Assembly: GCA_002295885.1 (NCBI GenBank)
Contig: DBGM01000037.1
Span: 45,468 to 109,467 of the forward strand
Source of the DNA: Phycisphaerales bacterium UBA854
GTDB lineage: Bacteria > Planctomycetota > Phycisphaerae > Phycisphaerales > SM1A02
Length of the DNA stretch: 64,000 nucleotides
Direction: 5' to 3'
A program made the position numbers and the translations under genes. Below the pieces are notes generated by a model. It did not search any database. It was not told where the DNA came from and saw only the letters and a list, made by a program, of their open reading frames with translations. Positions 53,227 through 62,195 of the stretch are shown here, piece after piece. The stretch's first letter is position 1, and every line of letters begins with the position of its first letter.

Positions 53227-55053
53227 TCAGCTCAGATCGTCGGCGCCCTGCTCCTCGATGAAGGAGGAGAGACGTCGTCGGCGGACCGGATGCTGCAGCT
53301 TCCGAATCGCCTTCGACTCCACCTGGCGGACCCGTTCCCGGGTGACCTTGAAGATCCTGCCGACCTCCTCGAGCGTGTAGGTGTATCCGTCGCCGATGCC
53401 GTAGCGCAGCTTGAGGATCTCACGTTCGCGGTAGGTGAGCGTCTTGAGCACATCGTTGATCCGACTTCGGAGCATCTCGCTCGTCGCCGTCTCGGTGGGG
53501 GCCTCCTGGCGCTCGTCCTCGATGAAGTCTCCGAACTGCGAGTCCTCGGATTCGCCCACGGGGCGATCGAGGCTGATCGGATGACGGGAGATCTTCATCA
53601 CCCGCCGGGTCTCCTCGACCGTCATGTCGGCCTGTTCGGCCAGTTCCTCGATGGTCGGCTCGCGACCCATCAACTGCAGCAGGCGCTTCTGGATCGTCCG
53701 CAGCTTGGACATCGTCTCGATCATGTGCACCGGTACGCGGATCGTCCGGGCGTGATCGGCGATCGCGCGGGTGATCGCCTGTCTGATCCACCAGGTCGCA
53801 TAGGTCGAGAACTTGTAGCCACGCATGTACTCGTACTTGTCGACCGCACGCATGAGTCCCGTATTGCCCTCCTGGATGATGTCCAGGAAGGGGAGGCCGC
53901 GGTTGCGGTACTTCTTGGCGATGGACACCACCAGTCGGAGGTTTCCGCCGCTCAGGTCCCGCTTGGCCTGCTCGTACTCATTGAAGACGCGTTCCATGTG
54001 AATGGTGCGTTCCTTGAGGTCGCCGGGACGTTCAAGGACGAGGCTGCGAAGGCCGCGGAGCTCCTCCTCCATGACCTCCCGATCCTCGGGGTGGTAGCGT
54101 TCGGGGTTCTTGCGGACCCGTTCCAGTTCGCGTCCCAGTTCGGCGATCTTCCGGTTGATGGACTGGATCTTGCGGAGCAGCGGCTGGATCTTCGCCGTGC
54201 GAAGGCAGCACTCCTCGAGCAGCGTCGCCATCTTGCGGCGGCGAAGATTCATCGTCCGGCAGATCTCGGCGGTGGTCGCCTTGTCGATCCGGGTTCCCTC
54301 GAGCCGTTCCCAGTCGAGTTCGTTCCGCTTGAGCAGTCGCTGCACGGTCGCGATGTTGACCGGGATGCGTGAAGCGATCTTCTCCTTGGCGTTCTCCTCG
54401 GCCGTGGAGATCCGCATGGTGCGGTCGAACGGCAGATCGCCGTTGTGCACCTGCTGGAGGATCTCGACGGCCTGCATGGCGGCGTAGTCGGATTCGAGGA
54501 CCTTGCGGCGGAAGATCATGCGGGTGGTCTCGATCTTCTTGGCGAGACGGATCTCCTCTTCCCGGGTGAGCAGCGGAATCGTGCCCATCTGGGTGAGGTA
54601 CATGCGAATCGGATCATCGATTCGCTTCGTTGAGACCTCCTCGATGGCGGCCTCGCGTTCGGACTCGTCAAGCAGTCCGTCGCCGCCGTCGTGCCCCGGG
54701 GCGCCTTCGGATCCCTCGGAGCCGGCCTGGCCCTCCTGCTGCTGCTGGGCCTGCTCCTGGATGATCTCCTCGCCGTTCTTGAGCCCGAAGGTCATGTACG
54801 GATTGTCGCGCTTGAACTTCAGGTTCGTATGCAGTGGTGCATAGAACTGGTCGCCGCCGTGGATCCTGCGGTCCTGGTAGTTGATCAGCTCGATGGAGAG
54901 CGAATCGAGCAGGACCAGCAGCTGATCGATCTTGGTCGGGTGCACCATCTCATCGGGGATGGAGGTGTTGAGCTCCTCGTAGCTCATCCACTTCCGCCCG
55001 TGACTGTGCTGCACCAGCGATTTGAGGCTTGGATGTAGGTGTCGGATTTTCAT
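53227..55053 (-). CDS. rpoD: Primary sigma-70 factor
   Basis: 608 residues with the full sigma-70 layout: region 1.1 (about 1-60), a Gln/Gly/Glu-rich linker (105-140), region 1.2 (DDPIRMYLTQMGTIPLL), a long non-conserved insert (about 190-350), region 2 with NLRLVVSIAKKYRNRGLPFLD and the 2.4 helix KFSTYATWWIRQAI, region 3 and the region 4 HTH (TLEEVGRIFKVTRERVRQVE). ATG 55053 begins region 1.1 directly and has AGAGGA upstream; ATG 55101 is possible. It follows dnaG by 85 bp, as in the classical dnaG-rpoD operon. Confidence 0.97.
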   Translation of the reverse strand: MKIRHLHPSLKSLVQHSHGRKWMSYEELNTSIPDEMVHPTKIDQLLVLLDSLSIELINYQDRRIHGGDQFYAPLHTNLKFKRDNPYMTFGLKNGEEIIQEQAQQQQEGQAGSEGSEGAPGHDGGDGLLDESEREAAIEEVSTKRIDDPIRMYLTQMGTIPLLTREEEIRLAKKIETTRMIFRRKVLESDYAAMQAVEILQQVHNGDLPFDRTMRISTAEENAKEKIASRIPVNIATVQRLLKRNELDWERLEGTRIDKATTAEICRTMNLRRRKMATLLEECCLRTAKIQPLLRKIQSINRKIAELGRELERVRKNPERYHPEDREVMEEELRGLRSLVLERPGDLKERTIHMERVFNEYEQAKRDLSGGNLRLVVSIAKKYRNRGLPFLDIIQEGNTGLMRAVDKYEYMRGYKFSTYATWWIRQAITRAIADHARTIRVPVHMIETMSKLRTIQKRLLQLMGREPTIEELAEQADMTVEETRRVMKISRHPISLDRPVGESEDSQFGDFIEDERQEAPTETATSEMLRSRINDVLKTLTYREREILKLRYGIGDGYTYTLEEVGRIFKVTRERVRQVESKAIRKLQHPVRRRRLSSFIEEQGADDLS

Positions 55054-55138
55054 GATCGTCGGGATCCTCTGCTTGGTGTCCCCGTCACCGGGGTCGGTCA
55101 TCGCCGGGGGTCGACCCGGTATGCGGGGTACGTTCTTC

Positions 55139-57031
55139 TCAGTTCCGGGCGTTCCGGTGGATTGCGGCCGCGTTGGGGCCCTGTTCTCTGATGGTCCGGA
55201 GTGCCTCCATGAGCGCGCCGGGATTGGATTCGGACACATCGATCTGCGCAAGCCGTTGCTGGGCGTGGGCGTGATTCATGCAGGCCTCGAAGGCCTCGGT
55301 CACGCGCTGGAGCGGGCTGCGCTGGTCGTAGTCGTCCGCCGGTTCGTCGACCAGTCGCTGGCCCTTGAACCACAGGTTCGATGCAAGTTCGTGGATGCGT
55401 TCGTCCGAGACCTCGCGGTGCAGATCGTGGATCGTCGTCGATCCGCCGCGTGCGATCCGGGTGAGCACCTCGTGGGCGAGGGCACGGTTCCGTTCGTCGA
55501 GGAAGCATTCCAGTTTGAGCAGTTCGTGCCCTTCCCGGTGGGGGGCCTCGTCGTCGAAGAGCAGGACCGCAAGATATTCCTGTTCGGCCAGTCGTCGCCG
55601 ATTGGAGACCGCCGGCAGGTGGGATTCGAACATGCCCTCGACATCCTCCGGGGAGGGATCCGGGGCCTGGGCCGGAGGGACGGCGGGGCCGGTCGGTCGT
55701 GAACGGGCCACGGTGTCGGCTTCGGCGAGCATGCTCTCGATGACGCCCGAGGGCATGTCCGTGAGTTCGGACACCTGATTGATGATCATCGCGCGTCGGA
55801 TCGGCTGGGTGCGGGCCAGCCCCAGACGCGCCAGCGTGCCGATGAAGCTCTCGATGGCCTCCTGGCGACCGGCCATGGTCTTCTGGTCGGCGAATTCGCG
55901 ACGGAAGCGATCCAGCATGTAGTCCAGTACGGTGGCGCAGTCGTCGATCGCGGCCTGGAACCGTTCCGGTCCCCGTTCGGCCGCCAGCATGTCGGCGGGA
56001 TCCTGGCCGTCGGGCAGGATGCAGATGAAGACATCGACCGGATGGTTGATCATGACTTCCATCGCACGTTCGGCCGCCCGTTGGCCTGCTTCGTCGCCGT
56101 CGAACAGGAGGATCACGGTGTTGGCGATGCGGGAGAGGATCCGTGCGTGATCGTCGGTCATCGCGGTGCCCAGGGTTCCGACCGCATTGCGGAAGCCGCC
56201 CTGGTGACAGGCGATCACGTCGGTGTAGCCCTCGGTGACGATGGCGACCTTCCGGTCCATGATGGCCTTGCGGGCCAGATGCAGGCCGTAGAGGGTCCGC
56301 CCCTTCTGGAACAGTTCGGTCTCAGGGCTGTTGAGGTACTTGGGGTTGTCCTCTGGATCGAGGATCCGGCCGCCGAACGCGATGGGGCTGCCGCTCTCGT
56401 CGCAGATCGGAAAGATCAGCCGGTTGCGGAAGTAGTCGTAGTTGCCCGGTCCGTTGGTTCGTTCGCGCAGCAGGCCGGCCATGCGGGCCGATTCGATGGT
56501 CTCGGGCCGATTGCCCAGGGTTCCGAGGAAGGTGTCCCATCCCGCGGGAGCGCATCCGATCATGAACGCCTCGACCATCTCCTCGTTGATGCCGCGGGTC
56601 TCGATGACCTGCCGGGCGAGCCGGCCGTGCTCGGGATGCCCGAGACTGCGACGGAAGAAGTCCCCGGCGAATCGATTGGCCGCGGTCACGCGATCACGGT
56701 TGCTGCGGCGTTCCTTGTCCTCGGGGGAGGGCCGCCTCGTCGAGAGGGTGATGCCGGCCTTGTCGGCCAGCATGGTGAGAGCCTCGCGGAAGTCGATGCG
56801 CAGGTAGTTCTGGAGGAAGGTGAAAGCATCGCCGCTCGCGCCGCATGAGTGGCACTTGTAGAAGGACTGGCTCTTGTGCGTCACCACGCAGAAGGAGGGG
56901 GTCTTGTCGTCGTGGAAGGGGCACAGCCCGATATGCTCACGGCCCTTGGGTTCCAGGGCGACGTGCGTTCCGATGAGCTCCACGAGATTGGTCGCTTCCT
57001 TCACGCGATCGACGTCCGAGCGGTCACCCAT
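55139..57031 (-). CDS. dnaG: DNA primase
   Basis: Makes RNA primers for replication. 630 residues: N-terminal zinc domain with the CPFH and CHSCG ligands (Cys, His, Cys, Cys), the RNA polymerase core (GGRILDPEDNPKYLNSPET), Toprim motifs VTEGYTD and LFDGDEAGQ, and a C-terminal helicase-binding region. Length is normal. Upstream lie about 365 bases of hairpin-rich leader; downstream is rpoD. Confidence 0.97.
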   Translation of the reverse strand: MGDRSDVDRVKEATNLVELIGTHVALEPKGREHIGLCPFHDDKTPSFCVVTHKSQSFYKCHSCGASGDAFTFLQNYLRIDFREALTMLADKAGITLSTRRPSPEDKERRSNRDRVTAANRFAGDFFRRSLGHPEHGRLARQVIETRGINEEMVEAFMIGCAPAGWDTFLGTLGNRPETIESARMAGLLRERTNGPGNYDYFRNRLIFPICDESGSPIAFGGRILDPEDNPKYLNSPETELFQKGRTLYGLHLARKAIMDRKVAIVTEGYTDVIACHQGGFRNAVGTLGTAMTDDHARILSRIANTVILLFDGDEAGQRAAERAMEVMINHPVDVFICILPDGQDPADMLAAERGPERFQAAIDDCATVLDYMLDRFRREFADQKTMAGRQEAIESFIGTLARLGLARTQPIRRAMIINQVSELTDMPSGVIESMLAEADTVARSRPTGPAVPPAQAPDPSPEDVEGMFESHLPAVSNRRRLAEQEYLAVLLFDDEAPHREGHELLKLECFLDERNRALAHEVLTRIARGGSTTIHDLHREVSDERIHELASNLWFKGQRLVDEPADDYDQRSPLQRVTEAFEACMNHAHAQQRLAQIDVSESNPGALMEALRTIREQGPNAAAIHRNARN

Positions 57032-57397
57032 GGCGCACCGCCTTGCCGCCTCGAGGCCCGGTTCGGAGCGTCGATGCTGCAGCGATGGATCGCGATCTGG
57101 CCAGGAATGAACCCACTGTCACCTGTTCCCCGTGCTCCCGAACGGGAGCGATACCCAACTCCACCCGCGGTCGCCTGACGGCGAATCGCGAGCCCTGCTC
57201 CTCACGCCGTAGTCTGCGAAGGGAGCAGTCCCATCAGTTCAGTTGCTTGTTCCTGGGGTCCGAAATGCGATGTGGGAGTCTCTTGCGCCGCCCTGGTGGG
57301 GGGAAGATGATGCACCCCGAGGTGATTTTCGGACCTCGTACTCTCTAACACTACGCCCCGAGACGAAACGGTCAAACGAGCGAGACGTCAAATTCGG
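57032..57397 (-). other. Hairpin-rich non-coding region upstream of dnaG
   Basis: No gene is seen. Inverted repeats: GCTCCC/GGGAGC (57134-57149) with a four-base loop, CTGCTCC/GGAGCAG (57195-57228), and a long-range pair GGTCCGAAAT (about 57257-57266) with ATTTTCGGACC (about 57332-57342, one bulge) enclosing about 65 bases. This fits a structured leader of dnaG-rpoD or a separate small RNA. No known family was matched. Confidence 0.4.
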
Positions 57398-57448
57398 AAA
57401 AAACCCGACACTCACACCAGATTTACTCTGTTTTTTGTTGAGTCCGGG
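57398..57448 (-). terminator. Terminator of rpmB
   Basis: On the minus strand CCCGGACTCA (57448-57439) pairs with TGAGTGTCGGG (57414-57404) with one bulge and one G-T, and TTTTTT (57403-57398) follows directly. It lies just after the rpmB stop and isolates rpmB from dnaG. Confidence 0.75.
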
Positions 57449-57457
57449 AATGTCGAC

Positions 57458-57739
57458 TCAGGTGGCTGCGCCCGCAGCCTTCTGCTGACGGGTCCAGCCG
57501 TACTTGCGCTTGAGCGGCTTGACCACCAGGCCGTTGCGGATTGCTCTGGTCGAAGCCTTGATGCGGGCCGGCTTGCCGTCGATGACGGCCCGGACGGTCT
57601 GCAGATTGGGCTTGATCTTCCGCTTGGACACACCGGAGATGTTGAGGCCGATGCCGCCCTTGTACTTGGGGAGACCGCGGTAGTGGATCTTGCGACCAAC
57701 CGTCGTCCGTGCTCCGGTGAAATGGCAAACTCGTCCCAT
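57458..57739 (-). CDS. rpmB: 50S ribosomal protein bL28
   Basis: 93 residues, highly basic, with the bL28 start MGRVCHFTGARTTVG and the central ISGVSKRKIKPNLQTVRA. It binds 23S rRNA in the large subunit. It is somewhat longer than E. coli bL28 (78). The bacterial CxxC zinc form is absent. GGAGGA stands 7 bases before ATG and a strong promoter lies 26-53 bases upstream. Single-gene unit with its own terminator. Confidence 0.95.
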   Translation of the reverse strand: MGRVCHFTGARTTVGRKIHYRGLPKYKGGIGLNISGVSKRKIKPNLQTVRAVIDGKPARIKASTRAIRNGLVVKPLKRKYGWTRQQKAAGAAT

Positions 57740-57764
57740 GTCGTGTCCTCCGGGGAAGAGGAGG

Positions 57765-57792
57765 ATTATACGGGCTGCCCGCGTGGATTCAA
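57765..57792 (-). promoter_or_regulatory. Promoter of rpmB
   Basis: On the minus strand TTGAAT (57792-57787), a 16-base spacer and a perfect TATAAT (57770-57765), with a predicted start near 57758 and a 19-base leader before ATG 57739. The best sigma-70 promoter in the window. Confidence 0.75.
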
Positions 57793-57866
57793 GCCCACGT
57801 GGGATGCCGCCCCCCTGGAGGGCGATTGGAGGTTGGGAAGGGGGATTGGGGGGCCTCAGAAGAGGT

Positions 57867-59345
57867 TCAGGCCGTCTTGGACCGCCGGGAGATCTCCTCC
57901 AGCGGGGCCCGGGTCTCGATGGCCTTGCGGTCCACCACGTAGGTGACCGAGGTGTTTTCCATGTCCGGAAGGTCATACATCAGATCGAGCATGTAGCTGT
58001 CGATCACCGCGCGGAGGGCGCGTGCTCCCGTGCCCCGCTCCATGGCCTGCTGGGCCAGTGCTTCCAGCGCGTCGGGCGTGAACTCCAGGGAGGCGCCTTC
58101 GAGTTCGAAGAGGTGCTGGTACTGCTTGGTGATCGCGTTCCGCGGTTCGGTCAGGATCCTGACCATCTGCGGTGTGTTGAGCGGCAGCAGGGGGGTGATG
58201 ATGGGCAGACGCCCGATCAGTTCCGGGATGAGCCCGAACGACAGGACGTCCTGTGGAGTGACGAGTCCAAGATGCGTGTTGACCTCGTGGTCATCGTTCG
58301 CGACGACGATATCCGGTTGGCTGGAATCGTTTTCGGCCATGAATCCGATTCGCTGCTTGCCCAGTCGCTTCTGGATGATCTCCTCGAGCCCCTCGAAGGA
58401 CCCGCCGCAGATGAACAGGATGTGCGTCGTATCCATCTGGATGTACTGCTGCTCGGGATGCTTTCGACCACCCTGGGGCGGGACATTCGCCACCACGCCT
58501 TCGAGCATCTTCAGCAGCGACTGCTGGACGCCTTCGCCGGAGACATCGCGCGTGATGGAGACGTTGTTCGACGTCTTGCCGATCTTGTCGATTTCATCGA
58601 TATAGATGATGCCCCGCTGGGCGGCCTCGAGATCGTAGTCGGCGGACTGGAGCAGCTTGAGCAGCAGGTTCTCGACGTCTTCGCCGACGTAGCCGGCTTC
58701 CGTCAGGGTGGTGGCGTCACCGATTGCGAAGGGCACATTGAGAACCCGGGCCAGCGTCCTGGCGAGCAGCGTCTTTCCGGTGCCGGTCGAGCCGATCATG
58801 AGCACGTTTGACTTGTCCAGCTCGACCTCAGAATCCTCATTTTCGAGGTGGGCCAGCCGCTTGTAGTGGTTGTGGACGGCGACCGAGAGGGTCCGCTTGG
58901 CCTCCACCTGGCCGATCACGTACTGGTTCAGGAACTCGTTGATCTGCCGCGGAGAGGGGATGGTCGTGAAGAGCGGCCGGCTGCTGCTCATTCGCCGCTT
59001 TTCCTGGCGGAAGATGTTCTGACAGAGATCGGTGCAGTTCGAGCAGATGTAGATGTCGCTCGGGCCTTCCACCATCGGCCCGACTTCACGGGATGTCTTG
59101 CCGCAGAACGAACAGGTGGTCACGCGTCGGCCACGGAATCCGCTGTCGTCACCGTCGTCGCCTCCGGACCCTCCGGAACCCCCCGGTCCCTCGGGGCCAC
59201 CGTCGGAGGAGTCGGAGCTGCCGAAATCGCCCGGGCCGTCGCCGGGAGTGCCGTCGGCGGCCGCCAGGGGGGGCGATCCGTCGGCCCGTTCACGGGCCGC
59301 GTCGACCATCCGTTGAATCATGTCCTCTGGTACGCGATCAAACAC
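57867..59345 (-). CDS. clpX: ATP-dependent Clp protease ATP-binding subunit ClpX
   Basis: AAA+ unfoldase that feeds ClpP. 492 residues: zinc-binding domain with Cys78, Cys81, Cys101 and Cys104, Walker A GSTGTGKT (185-192), Walker B IIYIDEID, the GYVGEDVE pore loop and LIPELIGRLP. The GTG start at 59345 is set by AAGGA 7 bases upstream. An extra N-terminal part of about 75 residues, helical then Gly/Asp/Ser-rich low complexity, precedes the zinc domain and is not usual for ClpX. clpP is not adjacent. Confidence 0.95.
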   Translation of the reverse strand: MFDRVPEDMIQRMVDAARERADGSPPLAAADGTPGDGPGDFGSSDSSDGGPEGPGGSGGSGGDDGDDSGFRGRRVTTCSFCGKTSREVGPMVEGPSDIYICSNCTDLCQNIFRQEKRRMSSSRPLFTTIPSPRQINEFLNQYVIGQVEAKRTLSVAVHNHYKRLAHLENEDSEVELDKSNVLMIGSTGTGKTLLARTLARVLNVPFAIGDATTLTEAGYVGEDVENLLLKLLQSADYDLEAAQRGIIYIDEIDKIGKTSNNVSITRDVSGEGVQQSLLKMLEGVVANVPPQGGRKHPEQQYIQMDTTHILFICGGSFEGLEEIIQKRLGKQRIGFMAENDSSQPDIVVANDDHEVNTHLGLVTPQDVLSFGLIPELIGRLPIITPLLPLNTPQMVRILTEPRNAITKQYQHLFELEGASLEFTPDALEALAQQAMERGTGARALRAVIDSYMLDLMYDLPDMENTSVTYVVDRKAIETRAPLEEISRRSKTA

Positions 59346-59530
59346 GAGATCGTCCTTCTCCCACTCGCTGCTGCATGGCCCACTCGGGCCAGCCCCTCCT
59401 CCAGTGTACCCGCGGGATCCATTCCGGCGGGTACTCGACGCGGAAAGCAGATTTCCGTCGCCCGGGCAGTGTGACATTGATTTTGGTCCCGAGGAAGACG
59501 TATTTTCAACCTCATTCCTCTTTCGTGGGT

Positions 59531-59893
59531 TCATTGTTCATCAGCCGGTGGTTTCCGGACGGGATCCGTCCGCGACTCCGTCGTATCGGACCCCATGCGA
59601 GCCGAGGTGTCGGCGGCGCGGCCCGCGTGCTGCCCCAGGATGACATTGCGGGCCTGCTCGAACTCCTCGTCGCTCATCTCTCCGCGTTCACGCATCTTCC
59701 GGAGTTGACCAAGGGTGAACCCGTCGTCCAGGCTGCTTTCCCCGTCGCCGGTGGACCGTCGGATGAACAGGAGCAGGAGCCATCCCACGATGACGATCCC
59801 GATCAGGATCAGCATCCAGGGCAGGATCGCGAAGAAGACCTCTCCGGGCTGCACCGTTGCGCCGAGCGTCATCGGAATCGACGAGGGGGTCAT
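59531..59893 (-). CDS. SHOCT-domain membrane protein
   Basis: 120 residues: one membrane helix (about 21-44), a linker, a SHOCT-like segment (LGQLRKMRERGEMSDEEFEQARNVIL, read as several short conserved blocks) and an acidic/Arg-rich tail. SHOCT proteins are small and mostly of unknown role. ATG 59893 has GAGAGGA 6 bases upstream. It lies between tig and clpX where clpP is often found. Confidence 0.8.
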   Translation of the reverse strand: MTPSSIPMTLGATVQPGEVFFAILPWMLILIGIVIVGWLLLLFIRRSTGDGESSLDDGFTLGQLRKMRERGEMSDEEFEQARNVILGQHAGRAADTSARMGSDTTESRTDPVRKPPADEQ

Positions 59894-59903
59894 CGGTGTC
59901 CTC

Positions 59904-61349
59904 TCAGGACTTCTTGGTGCTCTTCTTCTTGGCCGCGGTCTTCTTTTTCGAGGTCTTCTTCTTCGTGGTCTTCTTCTTGGACCCCGACCCAGCGCCGTCC
60001 TCGTTCCGCTTCTTCCACTCGTCTGCGTCCATGTCCACGATCTTCATCTGCTGGGCCATGGCGTCGGCGGCCTTGTTCTCGACGATGTGCGTGCCGATCT
60101 GCTGGATCTGGTTGTTCTGCACGAGGTTCGCCCGGAGCTCGTCGGGGCGGACGCCTCGCTGCATGGCGAGCTTGACGATCTGCTGGTTGACCTCCTGCTC
60201 GTTGACGGTGAGGTTGTACTGCTTGATCAGCCGCTGATGCAGGAACATGAGCTTGATCCCGTTGTCCGCCATCCGCTCGGTGTCCTCGCGGGCTTCGGCG
60301 ACCTGGGTCTCGATGGTCTGTTCGTCCTCGCCCCGCTCGAGCAGGCCCAGCCGCACCCGGTCGAGGTGATTCGATACCTGGGCCGCGGACAGCTTTTCGG
60401 GAATGGGGACGTCCATCTGCTCGATGACCTTCTCCCGGGCCTGGTCCCGCAGCACGATGGCCTGCTCCTCGTCGCGACGCTGCTCGAGGGCGAGCTGGAT
60501 CTGCTCCTTGAGGACATCGGCGGAAGGCAGTTGGTAGGCCTCGACCAGTTCGTCCAGTGAGCAGGGTTCGATGCGTTCGGCGACGTGGATCTGGTAGTCG
60601 ACCGAGACCGTCTTGCCCCGGATGTCCTCCCGCTCGTAGTGCTCGGGGACGTCGATGGTGAACGAAACCGCGTCGCCGACGGCCTTGTCCGCGAAGATGG
60701 CATTCACGTCGTCGATCATGAGTCCGAGGATCTCGCCTCGCTCGCCGGCGTCGGGGAGCACGATCAGCGTCTGTTCATTGGTGAAGAACGGCTCGTCCTC
60801 GCCCTTGCGGGTGCAGACGGCCCGGCCGAGAAGACGGTCCGCAGGAAGGAAATCGCCTTCCAGTGTCTCGCCCTTTCCGTTTCGGAGGCACTGGCGTTCG
60901 ATCTCCTCGTCGATGTGCTCGGCCTCCACCTCCAGGACGGGGCGGATGATCTCGATCGTGCTGAAGTCGGGGAGTTCGAACTCCGGGACCACGTCCATCT
61001 CGACCGTGAATGAGAAGTCGCGTCCGTTCTCGACCTCCGGAACGGAATCCTCGGTGGGTTCGGGCTGCTGCAGCATCTCGAGATTGTGGCTCTCGATCGC
61101 TTCCCGAAGACCGTCGCGGACGAGTTCGTTGCGGGTCTCCTCGCGGACGGCATCCCCGAACCGCTTCTCGATGACCGCCTTGGGGATCTTGCCCTTGCGG
61201 AAACCTGGGATGTTCACGCTGCCACCGATGGTCGCCATCTGGTTCGAGAGCTGGGCGTTGACCACAGCACTGGGGACCGTGACGGTGATCCGCTTGCGGG
61301 CGGGGCCCGCGTCTTCGACGACGACCTGATACTGGCTTGACTCGCTCAT
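59904..61349 (-). CDS. tig: Trigger factor with lysine-rich tail
   Basis: Ribosome-bound chaperone. 481 residues: N-terminal ribosome-binding domain with the signature-like IPGFRKGKIPKAVIEKRFG, a middle region at the PPIase position that has lost clear FKBP motifs, and a C-terminal chaperone domain with long helices. Residues from about 452 are a tail of KKKT/KKKS/AAKKK repeats ending KKS, not typical of trigger factor. GGAGAA precedes ATG by 4-6 bases. Next to a SHOCT gene and clpX. Confidence 0.93.
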   Translation of the reverse strand: MSESSQYQVVVEDAGPARKRITVTVPSAVVNAQLSNQMATIGGSVNIPGFRKGKIPKAVIEKRFGDAVREETRNELVRDGLREAIESHNLEMLQQPEPTEDSVPEVENGRDFSFTVEMDVVPEFELPDFSTIEIIRPVLEVEAEHIDEEIERQCLRNGKGETLEGDFLPADRLLGRAVCTRKGEDEPFFTNEQTLIVLPDAGERGEILGLMIDDVNAIFADKAVGDAVSFTIDVPEHYEREDIRGKTVSVDYQIHVAERIEPCSLDELVEAYQLPSADVLKEQIQLALEQRRDEEQAIVLRDQAREKVIEQMDVPIPEKLSAAQVSNHLDRVRLGLLERGEDEQTIETQVAEAREDTERMADNGIKLMFLHQRLIKQYNLTVNEQEVNQQIVKLAMQRGVRPDELRANLVQNNQIQQIGTHIVENKAADAMAQQMKIVDMDADEWKKRNEDGAGSGSKKKTTKKKTSKKKTAAKKKSTKKS

Positions 61350-61380
61350 GACGTTCTCCGGGTCAGGGGACAGATCGGCC

Positions 61381-61388
61381 ATGGTAGC
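61381..61388 (-). promoter_or_regulatory. Candidate -10 element GCTACCAT for tig
   Basis: Minus-strand GCTACCAT (61388-61381), identical to the element before the SRP RNA, lies 31 bases before the tig ATG. It has no good -35 box. Confidence 0.45.
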
Positions 61389-61401
61389 CGATCCGGTGGG
61401 C

Positions 61402-62193
61402 TCAGGCGCCCGCGGCAAGGCCGCCGGAGAGTTCATGGATGGTCTGCAGGGCGGCCGAGGCGGGATCATCGGCCTCGCCCATCCTTCTCACGATGGCCGA
61501 GCCCACGATGGCGGCATCCGCCCGGGAGACGACCGTGGCCACGTGGTCGGGGCTGCTGACCCCGAAGCCAACGGCGATGGGCAGATCGGTGCGTTCCCGG
61601 ATACGGGCGACTTGGGGCGAAATGTCCGGCAGTTCGTTGCGGACGCCCGTCAGGCCGCCGCGAGCCAGCAGGTAGATGAAGCCCCGGCAGCGGGGGAGGA
61701 TGGCGTCCAGGCGGTCATCCGTGGTCGACGGGGCGACCAGCAGGCTGAAGGACAGGTTGCGATCGTCGATCATCGGGAGCAGATCGTCGACGCGTTCCAG
61801 ATCCACGTCGGGAACGATGAACCCGTCGAAGCCGGCGTCGGCGGCACGCTGTATGAAATCGACTCCGCCCGATCGCTCCACGATGGAATGGCTCACCATC
61901 GCCACCAGTCCCTGCTGCACCCGGTCCCGGATGCGGGACACCAGTGCGAGGATCTGATCGGGCGTGAGTCCGTTCGTCAGTGCTTCGTGCATGGAAGCGG
62001 CGATGACCGGACCGTCGGCGATCGGATCGGAAAAGGGTATTCCGAGTTCGACGATGTCCGCCCAGGCCGGTTCGATTCCCAGCAGCACGGCTTCGGTCGT
62101 CTGGAGGTCCGGGTAGCCGGCGGTCAGGAACGGCATCAGCGCGCCGCGGCCGGAGGACCTCGTGTCGGCCAGGATGTCCGCGATCCGTCCCAT
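61402..62193 (-). CDS. trpA: Tryptophan synthase alpha subunit
   Basis: Cleaves indole-3-glycerol phosphate to indole in tryptophan synthesis. 263 residues of TIM-barrel fold with the catalytic Glu and Asp in ELGIPFSDPIADGP, plus FIVPDVDLE, LLARGGLTGVR and AVGFGVSSPDH. No other trp gene is beside it; it stands 2 bp after a MazG-like gene on the same strand. Confidence 0.96.
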   Translation of the reverse strand: MGRIADILADTRSSGRGALMPFLTAGYPDLQTTEAVLLGIEPAWADIVELGIPFSDPIADGPVIAASMHEALTNGLTPDQILALVSRIRDRVQQGLVAMVSHSIVERSGGVDFIQRAADAGFDGFIVPDVDLERVDDLLPMIDDRNLSFSLLVAPSTTDDRLDAILPRCRGFIYLLARGGLTGVRNELPDISPQVARIRERTDLPIAVGFGVSSPDHVATVVSRADAAIVGSAIVRRMGEADDPASAALQTIHELSGGLAAGA

Positions 62194-62195
62194 TG

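Noticed and set aside
57418..57436. A plus-strand terminator CAGA-TTTAC-TCTG followed by TTTTTT
   Set aside because: The stem is only 4 bp of weak pairs and no plus-strand gene ends here; the minus-strand terminator explains the region better.
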